From Acetobacteraceae bacterium (GTDB lineage Bacteria; Pseudomonadota; Alphaproteobacteria; Acetobacterales; Acetobacteraceae): a stretch of DNA of 15,038 nucleotides. Positions 1-6,991 of the stretch are shown here, piece by piece. The stretch spans positions 1-15,038 of the forward strand of contig JANXRT010000235.1 in assembly GCA_025356735.1 (NCBI GenBank), written 5' to 3'. How positions within the stretch are numbered: the first letter of the stretch is position 1; each line of letters opens with the position of its first letter. A model generated the notes under the pieces. That model made no database searches. It saw only the letters and a program-made list of their open reading frames with translations, and was not told the DNA's origin. The translations under genes were made by a program, and so were the position numbers.

Positions 1-352
1 CGGCCTGCCTGTCGCGCCGGCTCTGCACCAGGATGTCGAGCACCATCCCAGTCTGGTCGACCGCGCGCCACAGCCAGTGCTTGACCCCAGAGATTGTGAT
101 CACGACCTCATCGATGTGCCACTTGTCGCCGGCGGCAGGCAGCTTGCGCCGGATCTGGTTGGCAAGCACCTGGCCGAACTTCAGTGCCCATTGGCGCACG
201 GTTTCGTAGCTGACGATGATGCCGCGCGCGGCCGGCCACTCGTCCGCCATGCGCAGGCTGAGGGGAAAGCGGAAGTAGAGCCACACGGCGTGGCTGATGA
301 TCTCAGCCGGGAACCGGTAGCCGGCATAGCTTGGGCAAGCAGGTGTCGTCAT
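1..352 (-). CDS. IS6-family transposase, N-terminal part (runs off the left edge)
   Basis: This reading frame starts at ATG 352 and runs off the window at position 1, leaving 117 codons. The product opens MTTPACPSYAGYRF and contains the early IS6 signature ARGIIVSYETVRQWALKFGQ, where a helix-turn-helix leads into the catalytic core. The first catalytic aspartate is visible in WHIDEVVITISG, followed by HWLWRAVDQTGMVLDILVQ, which holds the usual glycine/aspartate context and probably the start of the second catalytic region. IS6 enzymes (IS26, IS257 and relatives) are DDE transposases that move by a copy-in or cointegrate route and often flank transferable gene cassettes. The last catalytic residues and the C-terminus lie outside the window, so I cannot tell whether the gene is intact. 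No frameshift is seen in the visible part. Confidence 0.88.
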   Translation of the reverse strand, partial: MTTPACPSYAGYRFPAEIISHAVWLYFRFPLSLRMADEWPAARGIIVSYETVRQWALKFGQVLANQIRRKLPAAGDKWHIDEVVITISGVKHWLWRAVDQTGMVLDILVQSRRDRQA

Positions 353-564
353 CCCGAACGCCTACCCGGCTGATCCGCGTCTCACAAGCCGGCCAGCAAC
401 CAAGTTGACGGTGCCCTCACATGGACCATGGCGACGATCCGCGCCAAAATCTCACACAGGCCTGGTGGCTGGGCCTGATTGCTTCATGGTGATTGCGTTT
501 GCCCCGGCGTGGGAGCGCGGCCGCCGCGTTCGCAACCACTTGGCACCCTGCCGCTTATAGGTTC
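353..564. other. Gap between IS6 transposase and cheB-type gene
   Basis: This 212-base stretch holds the presumed end of the IS6 element (to about 416) and the leader of the CheB-type gene. I see no convincing promoter. A 23-codon frame from ATG 421 to the TGA ending at 492 has no ribosome binding site and matches nothing I recognise. Nothing else is supported. Confidence 0.4.
391..416 (-). repeat. Candidate outer end (terminal repeat) of the IS6-type element
   Basis: On the minus strand, about 40-65 bases before the transposase start, the sequence GGGCACCGTCAACTTGGTTG begins at 416. Its G-rich start and its distance from the transposase start suit the terminal repeat of an IS6-family element. 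The partner repeat is beyond the left edge, so this cannot be confirmed here. No target duplication can be seen for the same reason. Confidence 0.25.
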
Positions 565-1575
565 ATGGACAAGGCACCTCCCATCGTGGTGATCGGCGCG
601 TCGGTGGGTGGGGTGGATGCCATACGGGCCCTGACGGCCGTGTTGCCGGCTGACTTCGCGGCGGCCGTGTTCGTCGTGCTGCACATCGGCGCGCACAAGA
701 GCGAGCTGCCATTGCTGCTGAACCAGCAGGGGCCGCTGCGGGCGTGCCATCCCAGGGACGGCGACCCGATCCGTGCCGGGCACATTTACGTGGCCCCGCC
801 GGACCATCACCTGCTGGTCGAGCCCGGGCACGTGCGCCTGACCCGGGGTCCGCGCGAGAACTGGGCGCGTCCCGCCGTGGACCCGCTGTTCCGCAGCGCG
901 GCCCAGGCCTACGGCGCCGGCGTGATCGGCGTGATCCTCACCGGGGGCCTAAACGACGGCACCGCGGGCCTGTTCGAGGTCAAGCGGCGCGGCGGCATGA
1001 CGGTCGTCCAGGACCCGGACGACGCGGCGGACCCGGGCATGCCGCAAAGCGCGCTACAGCACGTCGCGATAGACCACCGCCTGCCGCTGCGGGACATCCC
1101 GGCGCTGCTCGCGGCGCTGGTTGGAAAACGGCAGCCTGATCCCTTCATGGAGAACGGCAAGGCCGTTGCACCTAGGGAACGGGAGGATACGATGACGGCG
1201 GACTACACGCTCGACAATCCCGTTGCCGTGACCTGCCCGGACTGCGGCGGCGGGTTGCGGCGCAGCGAGCTGGGCACCCTGACGCAATTCCGCTGCCACA
1301 TCGGCCATGTTTACACGGCCGAGGTGATGGCGGCGGCGCAGTTCGCGGCGATGGAATGGTCGCTGGGTGCGGCGATGCGCGCCCTCAGCGAGCGCGGCGA
1401 AATGTGCCGGCAGATGGCGGACAAGGCCCAGGCCGCCGGCGACGAAGGGCTGGCCTTGCACTGGACGGCGGCGATGCACGAGGCGAAGGAACGGACGGGC
1501 GCGCTGCGCGACCTGCTCGAACGGGAGTGGATGCATCCTGGCGACACCGAGCCGCCGACGCCTTCAGGCGCGTGA
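565..1575 (+). CDS. Stand-alone CheB-type methylesterase with C-terminal CxxC...CHxxH tail
   Basis: A 336-residue protein from ATG 565. The frame is open from 493, but the added 24 residues do not resemble CheB, while MDKAPPIVVIGASVGG is a normal CheB-domain start. Residues 5-190 form the CheB methylesterase domain. CheB removes methyl groups from, or deamidates, glutamyl/glutaminyl sites on chemoreceptors. The catalytic triad is visible: Ser13 (GASVGG), His40 (VVLHIGA) and Asp131 (TGGLNDGTAG). There is no receiver domain in front, so activity is not controlled by the usual CheB phosphorylation. Residues 221-325 carry CPDC (224-227) and CHIGH (Cys244, His245, His248), a probable zinc site, followed by a helical stretch rich in Ala, Glu and Arg. 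This layout is known among annotated CheB proteins of alphaproteobacteria; the tail's job is unknown to me. The ribosome binding site is weak (AGG three bases from the start). The gene ends 12 bases inside the convergent response-regulator gene. Confidence 0.85.
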   Translation: MDKAPPIVVIGASVGGVDAIRALTAVLPADFAAAVFVVLHIGAHKSELPLLLNQQGPLRACHPRDGDPIRAGHIYVAPPDHHLLVEPGHVRLTRGPRENWARPAVDPLFRSAAQAYGAGVIGVILTGGLNDGTAGLFEVKRRGGMTVVQDPDDAADPGMPQSALQHVAIDHRLPLRDIPALLAALVGKRQPDPFMENGKAVAPREREDTMTADYTLDNPVAVTCPDCGGGLRRSELGTLTQFRCHIGHVYTAEVMAAAQFAAMEWSLGAAMRALSERGEMCRQMADKAQAAGDEGLALHWTAAMHEAKERTGALRDLLEREWMHPGDTEPPTPSGA

Positions 1576-1971
1576 CGGCCTCGCAGTCTCGACAGCGTCC
1601 GCTTCATGGCGCAGCGACAGCACCTGCGCCTCGAGTTCCTGCGCCTTGAACGGCTTGGTCAGGCGCGGCTGGTTCCGGAACGCTTCGGGCAACGCCCAGT
1701 CGCCATAGCCGCTCGCCAGCGCGAACGGGATGCCGCGCGCACGCAGCCGCTCGGCCACGGGATACACGTGCCCGCCCCGGATGTTGATGTCCAGGATGGC
1801 CGCGTCCAGCGCCTCGTCGTCTGCCATCCGCATGGCGGCATCCAGCTTGCTGACCGGGCCGACCACGACGCAGCCAAGGCCTTGCAGCACCTCCTCGATG
1901 CAGACGGCGATGAGCATGTCGTCCTCGACCACCAGGACGCGCAGGCCCGCCAGGCTTGCGGGCGTCGTCAT
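1564..1971 (-). CDS. Single-domain response regulator (receiver only)
   Basis: A 135-residue protein that is one receiver domain with no output domain. The acidic pocket is Glu16-Asp17-Asp18 (VVEDD), the phosphoacceptor is Asp61 (AILDINIRG), the switch Ser/Thr position is Ser87 (ALASGYG), and the conserved lysine is Lys106 (LTKPF). Its ATG overlaps the TGA of the upstream kinase as ATGA, and AGAAGGG lies just before it, inside the kinase gene, so translation is probably coupled to that of the kinase. Receiver-only regulators of this type commonly accompany HWE kinases in alphaproteobacteria, so it is the likely phosphoryl acceptor of its neighbour (inference). It may act by protein contact or as a phosphate sink. 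The 3' end overlaps the CheB-type gene by 12 bases in convergent orientation. Confidence 0.9.
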   Translation of the reverse strand: MTTPASLAGLRVLVVEDDMLIAVCIEEVLQGLGCVVVGPVSKLDAAMRMADDEALDAAILDINIRGGHVYPVAERLRARGIPFALASGYGDWALPEAFRNQPRLTKPFKAQELEAQVLSLRHEADAVETARPSRA

Positions 1972-4900
1972 GATCCCTTCTCATCCTCGCCGCTGCCGTC
2001 CGGCTGCAGGCGGCCGACATCTTCGGTCAACGGGAGGACAATGGAGCACAGCAAGCCGCCCACCAGGAACTCCCGGCTGACCTCGGCATCAATCTCGTGG
2101 GTCAAGGCCCGCTCGATCAGCGTCGTCCCGAACCCGGGCCGGGTGGGCGGCGACACCGCCGGGCCGCCGGCTTCCGTCCAGGTGAGCATCAGCGTTGGGA
2201 CGCCCGCGCCGGGACGGACGTCCCACGCGACGGCCAACCGGCCGGATGTCGCGGACAGCGCGCCATACTTGGCGGCGTTGCTGGCGAGTTCGTGCACCGC
2301 CATCGCCAGGGCCAGCCCGGCCTTTGGGGTCAGCGCCACGTCCCGGCCCGTGATGGTGACGCTGCCGCTTTCACGGTCAAAGGGCGCCAGCTCGGTATGC
2401 AGGATCGCCCGCAGCGACAATTCGCCATGCCCCGATTGCGTGAGCAGGCTGTGCGCCTTGGCGATGGCCTGAATCCTGCCGTGGACCTCAGTGGCGAAGG
2501 CTTCCGGCGTTGGGGTGGTTTTCAGCGTCTGCGAGACCACGGCGGATACGATCGTCAGGATGTTTTTCACCCGGTGGTCCAACTCACCGAGCAGCAGCGC
2601 CGCCTTCTGTTCGGCGGCCCGGCGCGCGCTGATGTCGCGTGCGACCAGCGACACGCCAGCAAGCCGGCCGTCCCCTTCCAGAACCGGCGAAACCGTGACA
2701 GACACCTCGACGGGGCTGCCGTTCATCGCAATGCCGGCACACTCGAACGACGGGAGCTGCTCGCCGCTTTGCAGCTTCCCCAGCATGGTCTGCCAGTCCC
2801 CAGGCAGCGCGTCGCGCACCAATGCCGGCATGGGTTGGCCGACGGCCTCGGATGCGGAGGCGCCGAACAGGCGCCGGGCGCCGTCGTTCCAGCTCGTCAC
2901 CTTGCCGTCCAGGCTGTGGGCGATGATGGCGTCCTGGGAGGATTCGACGATCGCGGCCAGCCTCGACCGGGCCTGCTCGTGCTTCTTGCGCTCGGAGATG
3001 TCCACGAAGGTGATGACGACGCCGTCAATGACGTTGTTCAGGTCGCGGTAGGGGCGGACCTGCATCAGGTAGCTCGCGCCGTCCGCGACCACCGCCACCT
3101 CGCGCTCGCGCGGAACCAGGGTCTGCAGCACCTTCTGCACGTCCTGCCGCAGGCCGTCCCGGGTCAGGCTGGTGACGATGTCGGAGATGGGCCGGCCTTC
3201 GTCGCCCTCGCGCACACTGAAGATGTCCAGCAACCGAGGCGTGAAGCGCCGGATGCGCATGTTCCGGTCCAGGAACAGGGTGGCGATGGCGGTGCTGTCG
3301 AACAGGTTGGCCAGGTCGCTGTTGGACCGCACCAGGCTGTCGTTGCGGTTGTTCAGCTCGGCGTTGATCGTCTGCAGCTCCTCGTTGAGGGATTGCAGCT
3401 CCTCCTTGGAGGTTTCCAGCTCCTCGTTGGCTGATTGCAGCTCCTCGTTGACCGAAAGGTATTCCTCGTTGGAGGACTGCAGCTCCTCGTTGGCGGCTTC
3501 CAGCTCCTCCGACACGCCGCGGAGGCGTTCCCGCGTGCTCAGGAGATCCTGGTCCCGCGCCTGCGCGGCTGCATCGCCATCTTCCTTCGAACCAGGCGCC
3601 GCCGTGGCCAGCGGGGCAACGCTGGCCGGCTCGGTTTCCTGGAACACGATGACGAACAGGCCATCCTCCCCGGCGGCGGCCAACGGCTCCACGACCAGGT
3701 TCAGGCCTTCGACGCTGTTGTCCACCTCGATGCGGAGCGACTCGTAGATGGTGCGTTCCCCGGTCGCAGCCGCTTCCCTGAGCGCGGCCCGTGCAGTGGT
3801 CCGCAAGTCGGCGTGCAGGAGCGCGAACAGGTTGAGGCTCGCAATGCCGGTGGCCGGCTGCAGGAACTTCGCGGTCTGCCCGGAGAACCGCAGGATGTCG
3901 TACTGCCGGTCCACGACCAGGAACGCCGGGGCATAACGGGCAACGGCCCGCGCTGCGCGCCGGTCCAGGTCGTTCGCGGCCAGACGCACGGCCGGCCTGG
4001 GTAGCACGGGCGGCGGCAGGCTGCTCGGCGAGCGCAACGGCAAGAACGCCGGGATGCTCGCCGCCGTGTCACGCCTGGTGTAGAGCCGGTGGCGCTTGTC
4101 GAGCGGCGCGAACAGGTGGGCCTGCGACGCGACGCCTTCCGAGGATCCCAGGAACAGGTGTCGGCCTGGCCGGAGGGCGTAGTGGAAGGTGGCGATGACG
4201 CGCTGTTGCAACCGCGGCTCGAAGTAGATCAACAGGTTGCGGCAGCACACCAGGTCGATGCGCGAGAACGCCGGGTCCTTGACCAGGTCGTGCACCGAGA
4301 ACAGGCACATCTCCCGGATATCCTTGGCGACCCGGTAGCTGCCGTCCTCCCTGTCGAAGTTCCGCTCCAGCCGTTCGGCCGACATGTCCGAGGCGATAGA
4401 GCCGAGGTAGAGGCCGGCCCGTGCGACCGTGATGGCCCGGTCGTCCACGTCGGTCGCGAAGATTTGGACCGTGCGGCGGCACTCGGACCGCAGCAGGGCT
4501 TCCTTGAGCAGGATCGCCACCGAGTAGGCTTCCTCGCCGGTGGCGCAGCCGACGACCCAGACCCGGATCGGGTCAGTGGCGCGCGGGTCCGCCAGCAGCT
4601 CCAGGATGACCTTCGCCTCCAGCGCCTCAAACGCCCCGCGGTCCCGGAAGAACCGCGTCACGCTGATGAGCAGCTCGCGGAACAGCATCTCCGCCTCCTG
4701 CGGCTGCTTGCGCAGCTGCTCGATGTAGTCCTGAACCTCGTCGGTCCGCAGCACGTGCATCCGGCGCTGGATGCGGCGCATCAGCGTGCCAGTCTTGTAG
4801 TCGCTGAAATCGCGCCCGAGCTTGCTTTGCAGCACGGCGCAGATCGTCGCCAGTTGGCTCGGCAGGTCTTTGCGGATGCCATCCGGACCCTTGTGGCTGT

Positions 4901-5591
4901 CGCAGATCGCGCGGTGATGCCGGTAGTCCAGCAGGGCCTTCGGCATGTCCTCGACGGCCATCACGTGGTCCACGAAGCCGCCCGACGCGGCACTCAACGG
5001 CATCCCGCGCTTGGCGTGGTGGTCGAACTCCGCCTGGCTGAGCGTCAGGCCGCCATGCTCCTTGACAGCCGCGATCCCAAGCGCGCCGTCGCTGCCGAAG
5101 CCGGACAGGATGATGCCGACCGCGTTCTCCCCCTGGTCCTCGGCAAGCGAGGCCAGGAAGGTGTTGACCGAAACCCGGCGGGCGGCAGGGGAAGCCGGAC
5201 TGGCGAGGTGCAGCTGGCCGCCCTTGATCGTCAGGGTGGCGTTGGGCGGGATGACATAGACCTGGTTCTGGCTGACCTCCATCCCGTCCTCGGCGAGATG
5301 CACCGGCAGCGAGGTGTAGCCAGCGATGATTGCGGGCAATGAGCTGTCGTAGCTGGGATCGAGATGCTGGACGACGACGAAGGCCATGCCGATGTCGGCC
5401 GGCATCTTCGAGAAGAACCCCTTGAGCGCATCAATGCCGCCCGCCGACGCACCGATGCCGACGACCAGACGCGTTCGTTCCGGCGCAGGCCCATGCTGGA
5501 CCTCGTTCTCGACGTCCCCATCGGTCGCGCCAAGGTCGCCGCCATTGTCCTCCTCCTCGGGCGTGTCGGGCAGGCTGGGATCAACGACCAT
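1968..5591 (-). CDS. CheB-CheR-PAS-PAS-PAS-HWE histidine kinase fusion protein
   Basis: A 1207-residue protein from ATG 5591. The frame is open to 5768, but the 59 extra residues lack family resemblance and run through repeats in the leader. Domains in order: an acidic start (1-40); CheB methylesterase (41-225) with Ser49, His76 and Asp168; CheR methyltransferase (about 240-505) with the SAM-binding stretch VVGCATGEEAYSVAI and DLVCCRNLLIYF; a PAS-like domain (about 550-655); a heptad coiled coil built from EELQSxNEE units (about 685-765); two further PAS domains (about 760-865 and 875-990); and an HWE-type kinase core (995-1190). The kinase core has the phosphoacceptor His1006 in LDHRVKN, the nucleotide-binding box HELASNAAKYG (Asn1105) and the family-naming W-x-E at Trp1138-Glu1140. 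No membrane segment is visible, so the protein is probably cytosolic. It combines opposing demethylation and methylation domains with a phosphorelay input. The response-regulator gene overlaps its stop codon. The ribosome binding site is weak (GGTG only). Confidence 0.9.
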   Translation of the reverse strand: MVVDPSLPDTPEEEDNGGDLGATDGDVENEVQHGPAPERTRLVVGIGASAGGIDALKGFFSKMPADIGMAFVVVQHLDPSYDSSLPAIIAGYTSLPVHLAEDGMEVSQNQVYVIPPNATLTIKGGQLHLASPASPAARRVSVNTFLASLAEDQGENAVGIILSGFGSDGALGIAAVKEHGGLTLSQAEFDHHAKRGMPLSAASGGFVDHVMAVEDMPKALLDYRHHRAICDSHKGPDGIRKDLPSQLATICAVLQSKLGRDFSDYKTGTLMRRIQRRMHVLRTDEVQDYIEQLRKQPQEAEMLFRELLISVTRFFRDRGAFEALEAKVILELLADPRATDPIRVWVVGCATGEEAYSVAILLKEALLRSECRRTVQIFATDVDDRAITVARAGLYLGSIASDMSAERLERNFDREDGSYRVAKDIREMCLFSVHDLVKDPAFSRIDLVCCRNLLIYFEPRLQQRVIATFHYALRPGRHLFLGSSEGVASQAHLFAPLDKRHRLYTRRDTAASIPAFLPLRSPSSLPPPVLPRPAVRLAANDLDRRAARAVARYAPAFLVVDRQYDILRFSGQTAKFLQPATGIASLNLFALLHADLRTTARAALREAAATGERTIYESLRIEVDNSVEGLNLVVEPLAAAGEDGLFVIVFQETEPASVAPLATAAPGSKEDGDAAAQARDQDLLSTRERLRGVSEELEAANEELQSSNEEYLSVNEELQSANEELETSKEELQSLNEELQTINAELNNRNDSLVRSNSDLANLFDSTAIATLFLDRNMRIRRFTPRLLDIFSVREGDEGRPISDIVTSLTRDGLRQDVQKVLQTLVPREREVAVVADGASYLMQVRPYRDLNNVIDGVVITFVDISERKKHEQARSRLAAIVESSQDAIIAHSLDGKVTSWNDGARRLFGASASEAVGQPMPALVRDALPGDWQTMLGKLQSGEQLPSFECAGIAMNGSPVEVSVTVSPVLEGDGRLAGVSLVARDISARRAAEQKAALLLGELDHRVKNILTIVSAVVSQTLKTTPTPEAFATEVHGRIQAIAKAHSLLTQSGHGELSLRAILHTELAPFDRESGSVTITGRDVALTPKAGLALAMAVHELASNAAKYGALSATSGRLAVAWDVRPGAGVPTLMLTWTEAGGPAVSPPTRPGFGTTLIERALTHEIDAEVSREFLVGGLLCSIVLPLTEDVGRLQPDGSGEDEKGS

Positions 5592-5668
5592 TGCGCACCA
5601 TGAACTTCTGCCCCGCTTCCCGACCGCGCCAACCCGGTCCCGCACGGCAACCAACAACCAGGAAAACG

Positions 5669-5720
5669 GACGGTTTCCTTGCACCTTCGTCAGCGTGGCT
5701 GGCACGCGCCGGAAACCGTC
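5669..5720. promoter_or_regulatory. 10-bp inverted repeat upstream of the kinase gene
   Basis: GACGGTTTCC at 5669-5678 is the exact reverse complement of GGAAACCGTC at 5711-5720. The arms are separated by 32 bases and lie 78-130 bases upstream of the kinase start. It could be a pair of regulator sites or a long-loop hairpin in the kinase messenger RNA. No regulator can be assigned. Confidence 0.35.
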
Positions 5721-5750
5721 AGGAACCCCGTTGCAGCATTGACCGCTCAG

Positions 5751-5785
5751 TTGCACCCTGTCCACCAACTTTCTGGTGGTTGCAC
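5751..5785. repeat. Hairpin CCACCA/TGGTGG flanked by TTGCAC direct repeats
   Basis: CCACCA (5762-5767) and TGGTGG (5774-5779) form a 6-bp stem with loop ACTTTC, and TTGCAC occurs directly on both sides (5751-5756 and 5780-5785). It lies immediately before the resolvase relic, where resolution (res) sites of transposon resolvases are usually found. It may therefore be a remnant of such a site. This is inference from position only. Confidence 0.3.
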
Positions 5786-5788
5786 ATT

Positions 5789-6047
5789 ACGCTTGTCGGC
5801 TACGTCCGGGTTTCGAAGGGCGATGGCAGCCAAACGCTCGCGCCGCAGCGCGACGCCATGCTCGTTGCTGGCGTCGAGCCCGGCCGCATCTACCAGGACC
5901 TCGCTTCCGGCCGGCACGACGCCCGGCCCGGCCTGGATGCCTGCCTCAAGGCGCTGCAGCCCGGCAACGCTCTCGTGCTGTGGAAGCCGGCTCGCCTTCG
6001 GCATCTTCGCGGCGTTCGCCGAGTTCGAGCGCGAGTTGATCGCCGAG
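5789..6047 (+). pseudogene. Serine resolvase/invertase relic (lost start codon, internal deletion)
   Basis: The frame from 5789 reads TLVGYVRVSKGDGSQTL, then QRDAMLVAGVEPGRIYQDLASG and GNALVLWK. This is the N-terminal catalytic domain of a Tn3-type serine resolvase, with the nucleophile serine in YVRVSKG. Three kinds of damage are visible. The expected ATG is ACG (5789-5791). About 40 codons are missing after the WK motif near 5985-5995, with a change of frame. The sequence then resumes as LAFGIFAAFAEFERELIAE, the E-helix region, and stops at 6047, exactly where the IS5-type element begins. The DNA-binding C-terminus is not found on the far side of that element. The gene cannot encode an active recombinase. 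Confidence 0.82.
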
Positions 6048-6763
6048 CAGCATGTTGCATGGACCTGGAAGGCAGACGCAGTAGCCACAAGCCCGTCTGT
6101 GATCAGGCGGTGCGGACGTAATTCGGGCGTCCAAGCTCCGACATGCGGTTGAGCGTGTGAACGGCGACGTCCACCTCTGTCGCCCGACGGTCATCGGTGC
6201 GCGAGCGCAGCGCGTCCCCGATCCCTTGCTTGAACCGGCCGATCGCTGCCTCGGCTCGTGCCCGCGCCGTGTAGCCGGACGCTTTTGCCAGGCCATGCGG
6301 CCGTGCTCGGCGATATGCTGGAGATGTCGGTCCCGCTGCGTCGGCGCGGTCGCGGCTCAGGGTCGAGTGGTCCGGCACCGCCAGAGCGAGCCCGAGCAAA
6401 CCAATGATGGAGCCGATTAGGCCCTCGGTCTGGCGCAGCGCCAGGCGGAACACAGCTTTGAACGTGAGGGCTGTGAGAATGGCCAGGGACGAATACCAGG
6501 GCTGACCGCCTGGCGTGGTGCGTGGCGCTGCCCGCCAGCCCGCGATCGCCTCGCCCGTGAACCAGACCGTGAGGCTCCCGCGCTGGCGCAGGGCCGCGTC
6601 GTAGGCGGCCGAGTTGATGACCTTGCGCTTCTGTCGCGGGATGTGGCGGCGGCGGTCGTGGTTCAGCTTGAATGGCAAGGTAGGCTGCCAGGGTCAGGTC
6701 AGGCGCAAGATTCTTACGTCAGCCCACCTTGCCGGGCCACAGCCACCTCCGTGCAACATGCTG
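6048..6763 (-). mobile_element. Defective IS5-family element with 21-bp imperfect inverted ends
   Basis: The element is bounded by imperfect inverted repeats starting CAGCATGTTGCA: left arm 6048-6068, right arm 6743-6763, with 18 of 21 positions matching. It is 716 bp long and carries a decayed transposase gene. The left end directly follows the resolvase relic and the right end directly abuts the regulator relic, with no stop or spacer in either. The flanks show no target duplication (GAG on the left, GCG on the right). The two flanking genes are unrelated and each is cut at the element, which suggests a deletion starting at the element or recombination between two copies. Confidence 0.75.
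6103..6678 (-). pseudogene. IS5-family transposase with central deletion and frameshift
   Basis: The start MPFKLNHDRRRHIPRQKRKV and the stretches SLTVWFTGEAIAGWRA, LRQTEGLIGSIIGLLGL and VPDHSTLSR match the N-terminal region of IS5-group transposases common in Acetobacteraceae. After LSR (about 6355) the product jumps to sequence that normally lies near the C-terminus. Bases 6355-6286 encode a recognisable RDRHLQHIAEHGRMAWQK in another frame, and a one-base loss near 6285 restores the frame for SGYTARARAEAAIGRFK and the end ELGRPNYVRTA. Well over 100 residues are missing, including both catalytic aspartates; only the last glutamate region remains. The open frame of 191 codons is therefore an accident of two changes and is not functional. 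The element could move only if an intact relative supplied the enzyme. Confidence 0.85.
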
Positions 6764-6940
6764 GCGCGTGTCGTGTTCCATGTTGCCGGGTGCCCGTTCT
6801 TGGTGGAGCGTCAAATCCTTAGAAGCCTGAGGAACTGACACGCTGAAATTTTCCACGATATCGGCGCGGTTAATCGATCCCTCCCAGAACAGGCGAAACT
6901 CAATAAACTCGAGCCTTTTCTCAACGCCGAGCGCACTTAT
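6764..6940 (-). pseudogene. Relic of a BrxR/CapW-like winged-helix (WYL-type) regulator, N-terminus only
   Basis: The minus-strand frame contains GVEKRLEFIEFRLFWEG, then INRADIVENF, SVSVPQASKDL and ERAPGN. I recognise this pattern as the N-terminal winged helix of the regulators related to BrxR and CapW, which carry a WYL domain and repress BREX, CBASS and similar defence systems. The family is normally about 270-300 residues. Here only about 57 residues remain, ending at 6764 where the inverted repeat of the IS5-type element starts. No ATG begins the frame. AAGAGGG sits just upstream, and the nearest usable start (GTG 6936) is one base out of frame, so the beginning may be damaged too. Base composition is more AT-rich than the neighbours, consistent with foreign origin. 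Confidence 0.65.
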
Positions 6941-6970
6941 GGCCCTCTTAAAAGGATAGAAACTATATGG

Positions 6971-6991
6971 ATACGGACATGGTGTCCGTAT
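6971..6991. promoter_or_regulatory. Operator-like palindrome upstream of the regulator relic
   Basis: ATACGGACA (6971-6979) and TGTCCGTAT (6983-6991) are perfect 9-bp inverted arms around TGG. Outer AAACTAT (6960-6966) and ATAGTTT (6990-6996) add a second symmetrical pair. The site is 31-50 bases upstream of the regulator relic on its strand and overlaps TATAGT sequences that could serve as a -10 box. BrxR and CapW are known to bind inverted repeats in their own promoter regions, so an autoregulatory operator is the best reading. The alternative is an intrinsic terminator for + strand transcripts, since T-runs follow, but no gene reads into it from the left. Confidence 0.5.

Larger units (their letters stand above)
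5592..5788. other. Leader region upstream of the CheB-CheR kinase gene
   Basis: This 197-base stretch separates the kinase start from the resolvase relic. It contains a 10-bp inverted repeat (5669-5678 and 5711-5720) and the TTGCAC-flanked hairpin described separately. I could not find a convincing sigma-70 promoter, or a GGAAC...CGTT stress-type promoter with correct spacing, for the minus-strand kinase gene. Confidence 0.4.

Noticed and set aside
421..492. A 23-codon frame between the IS6 transposase and CheB
   Set aside because: It has no ribosome binding site, no recognisable sequence and lies in an element-derived gap.
493..564. Longer N-terminus for the stand-alone CheB
   Set aside because: The added 24 residues do not resemble CheB starts, and no ribosome binding site precedes ATG 493.
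3340..3530. Regular 21-base repeats resembling a short tandem array or CRISPR
   Set aside because: The repeats lie inside the kinase gene and encode seven-residue coiled-coil units (EELQSxNEE). There are no spacers, and such linkers are standard in this protein family.
4089..5342. A 417-codon plus-strand open frame opposite the CheB-CheR kinase
   Set aside because: It is an antisense shadow of well-supported CheB and CheR domains; its composition is rich in Arg, Gln and His with no motif.
5592..5768. Longer N-terminus (59 residues) for the large kinase
   Set aside because: It would translate the inverted-repeat leader; the residues show no resemblance to the family, and the acidic lead-in from ATG 5591 is more plausible.
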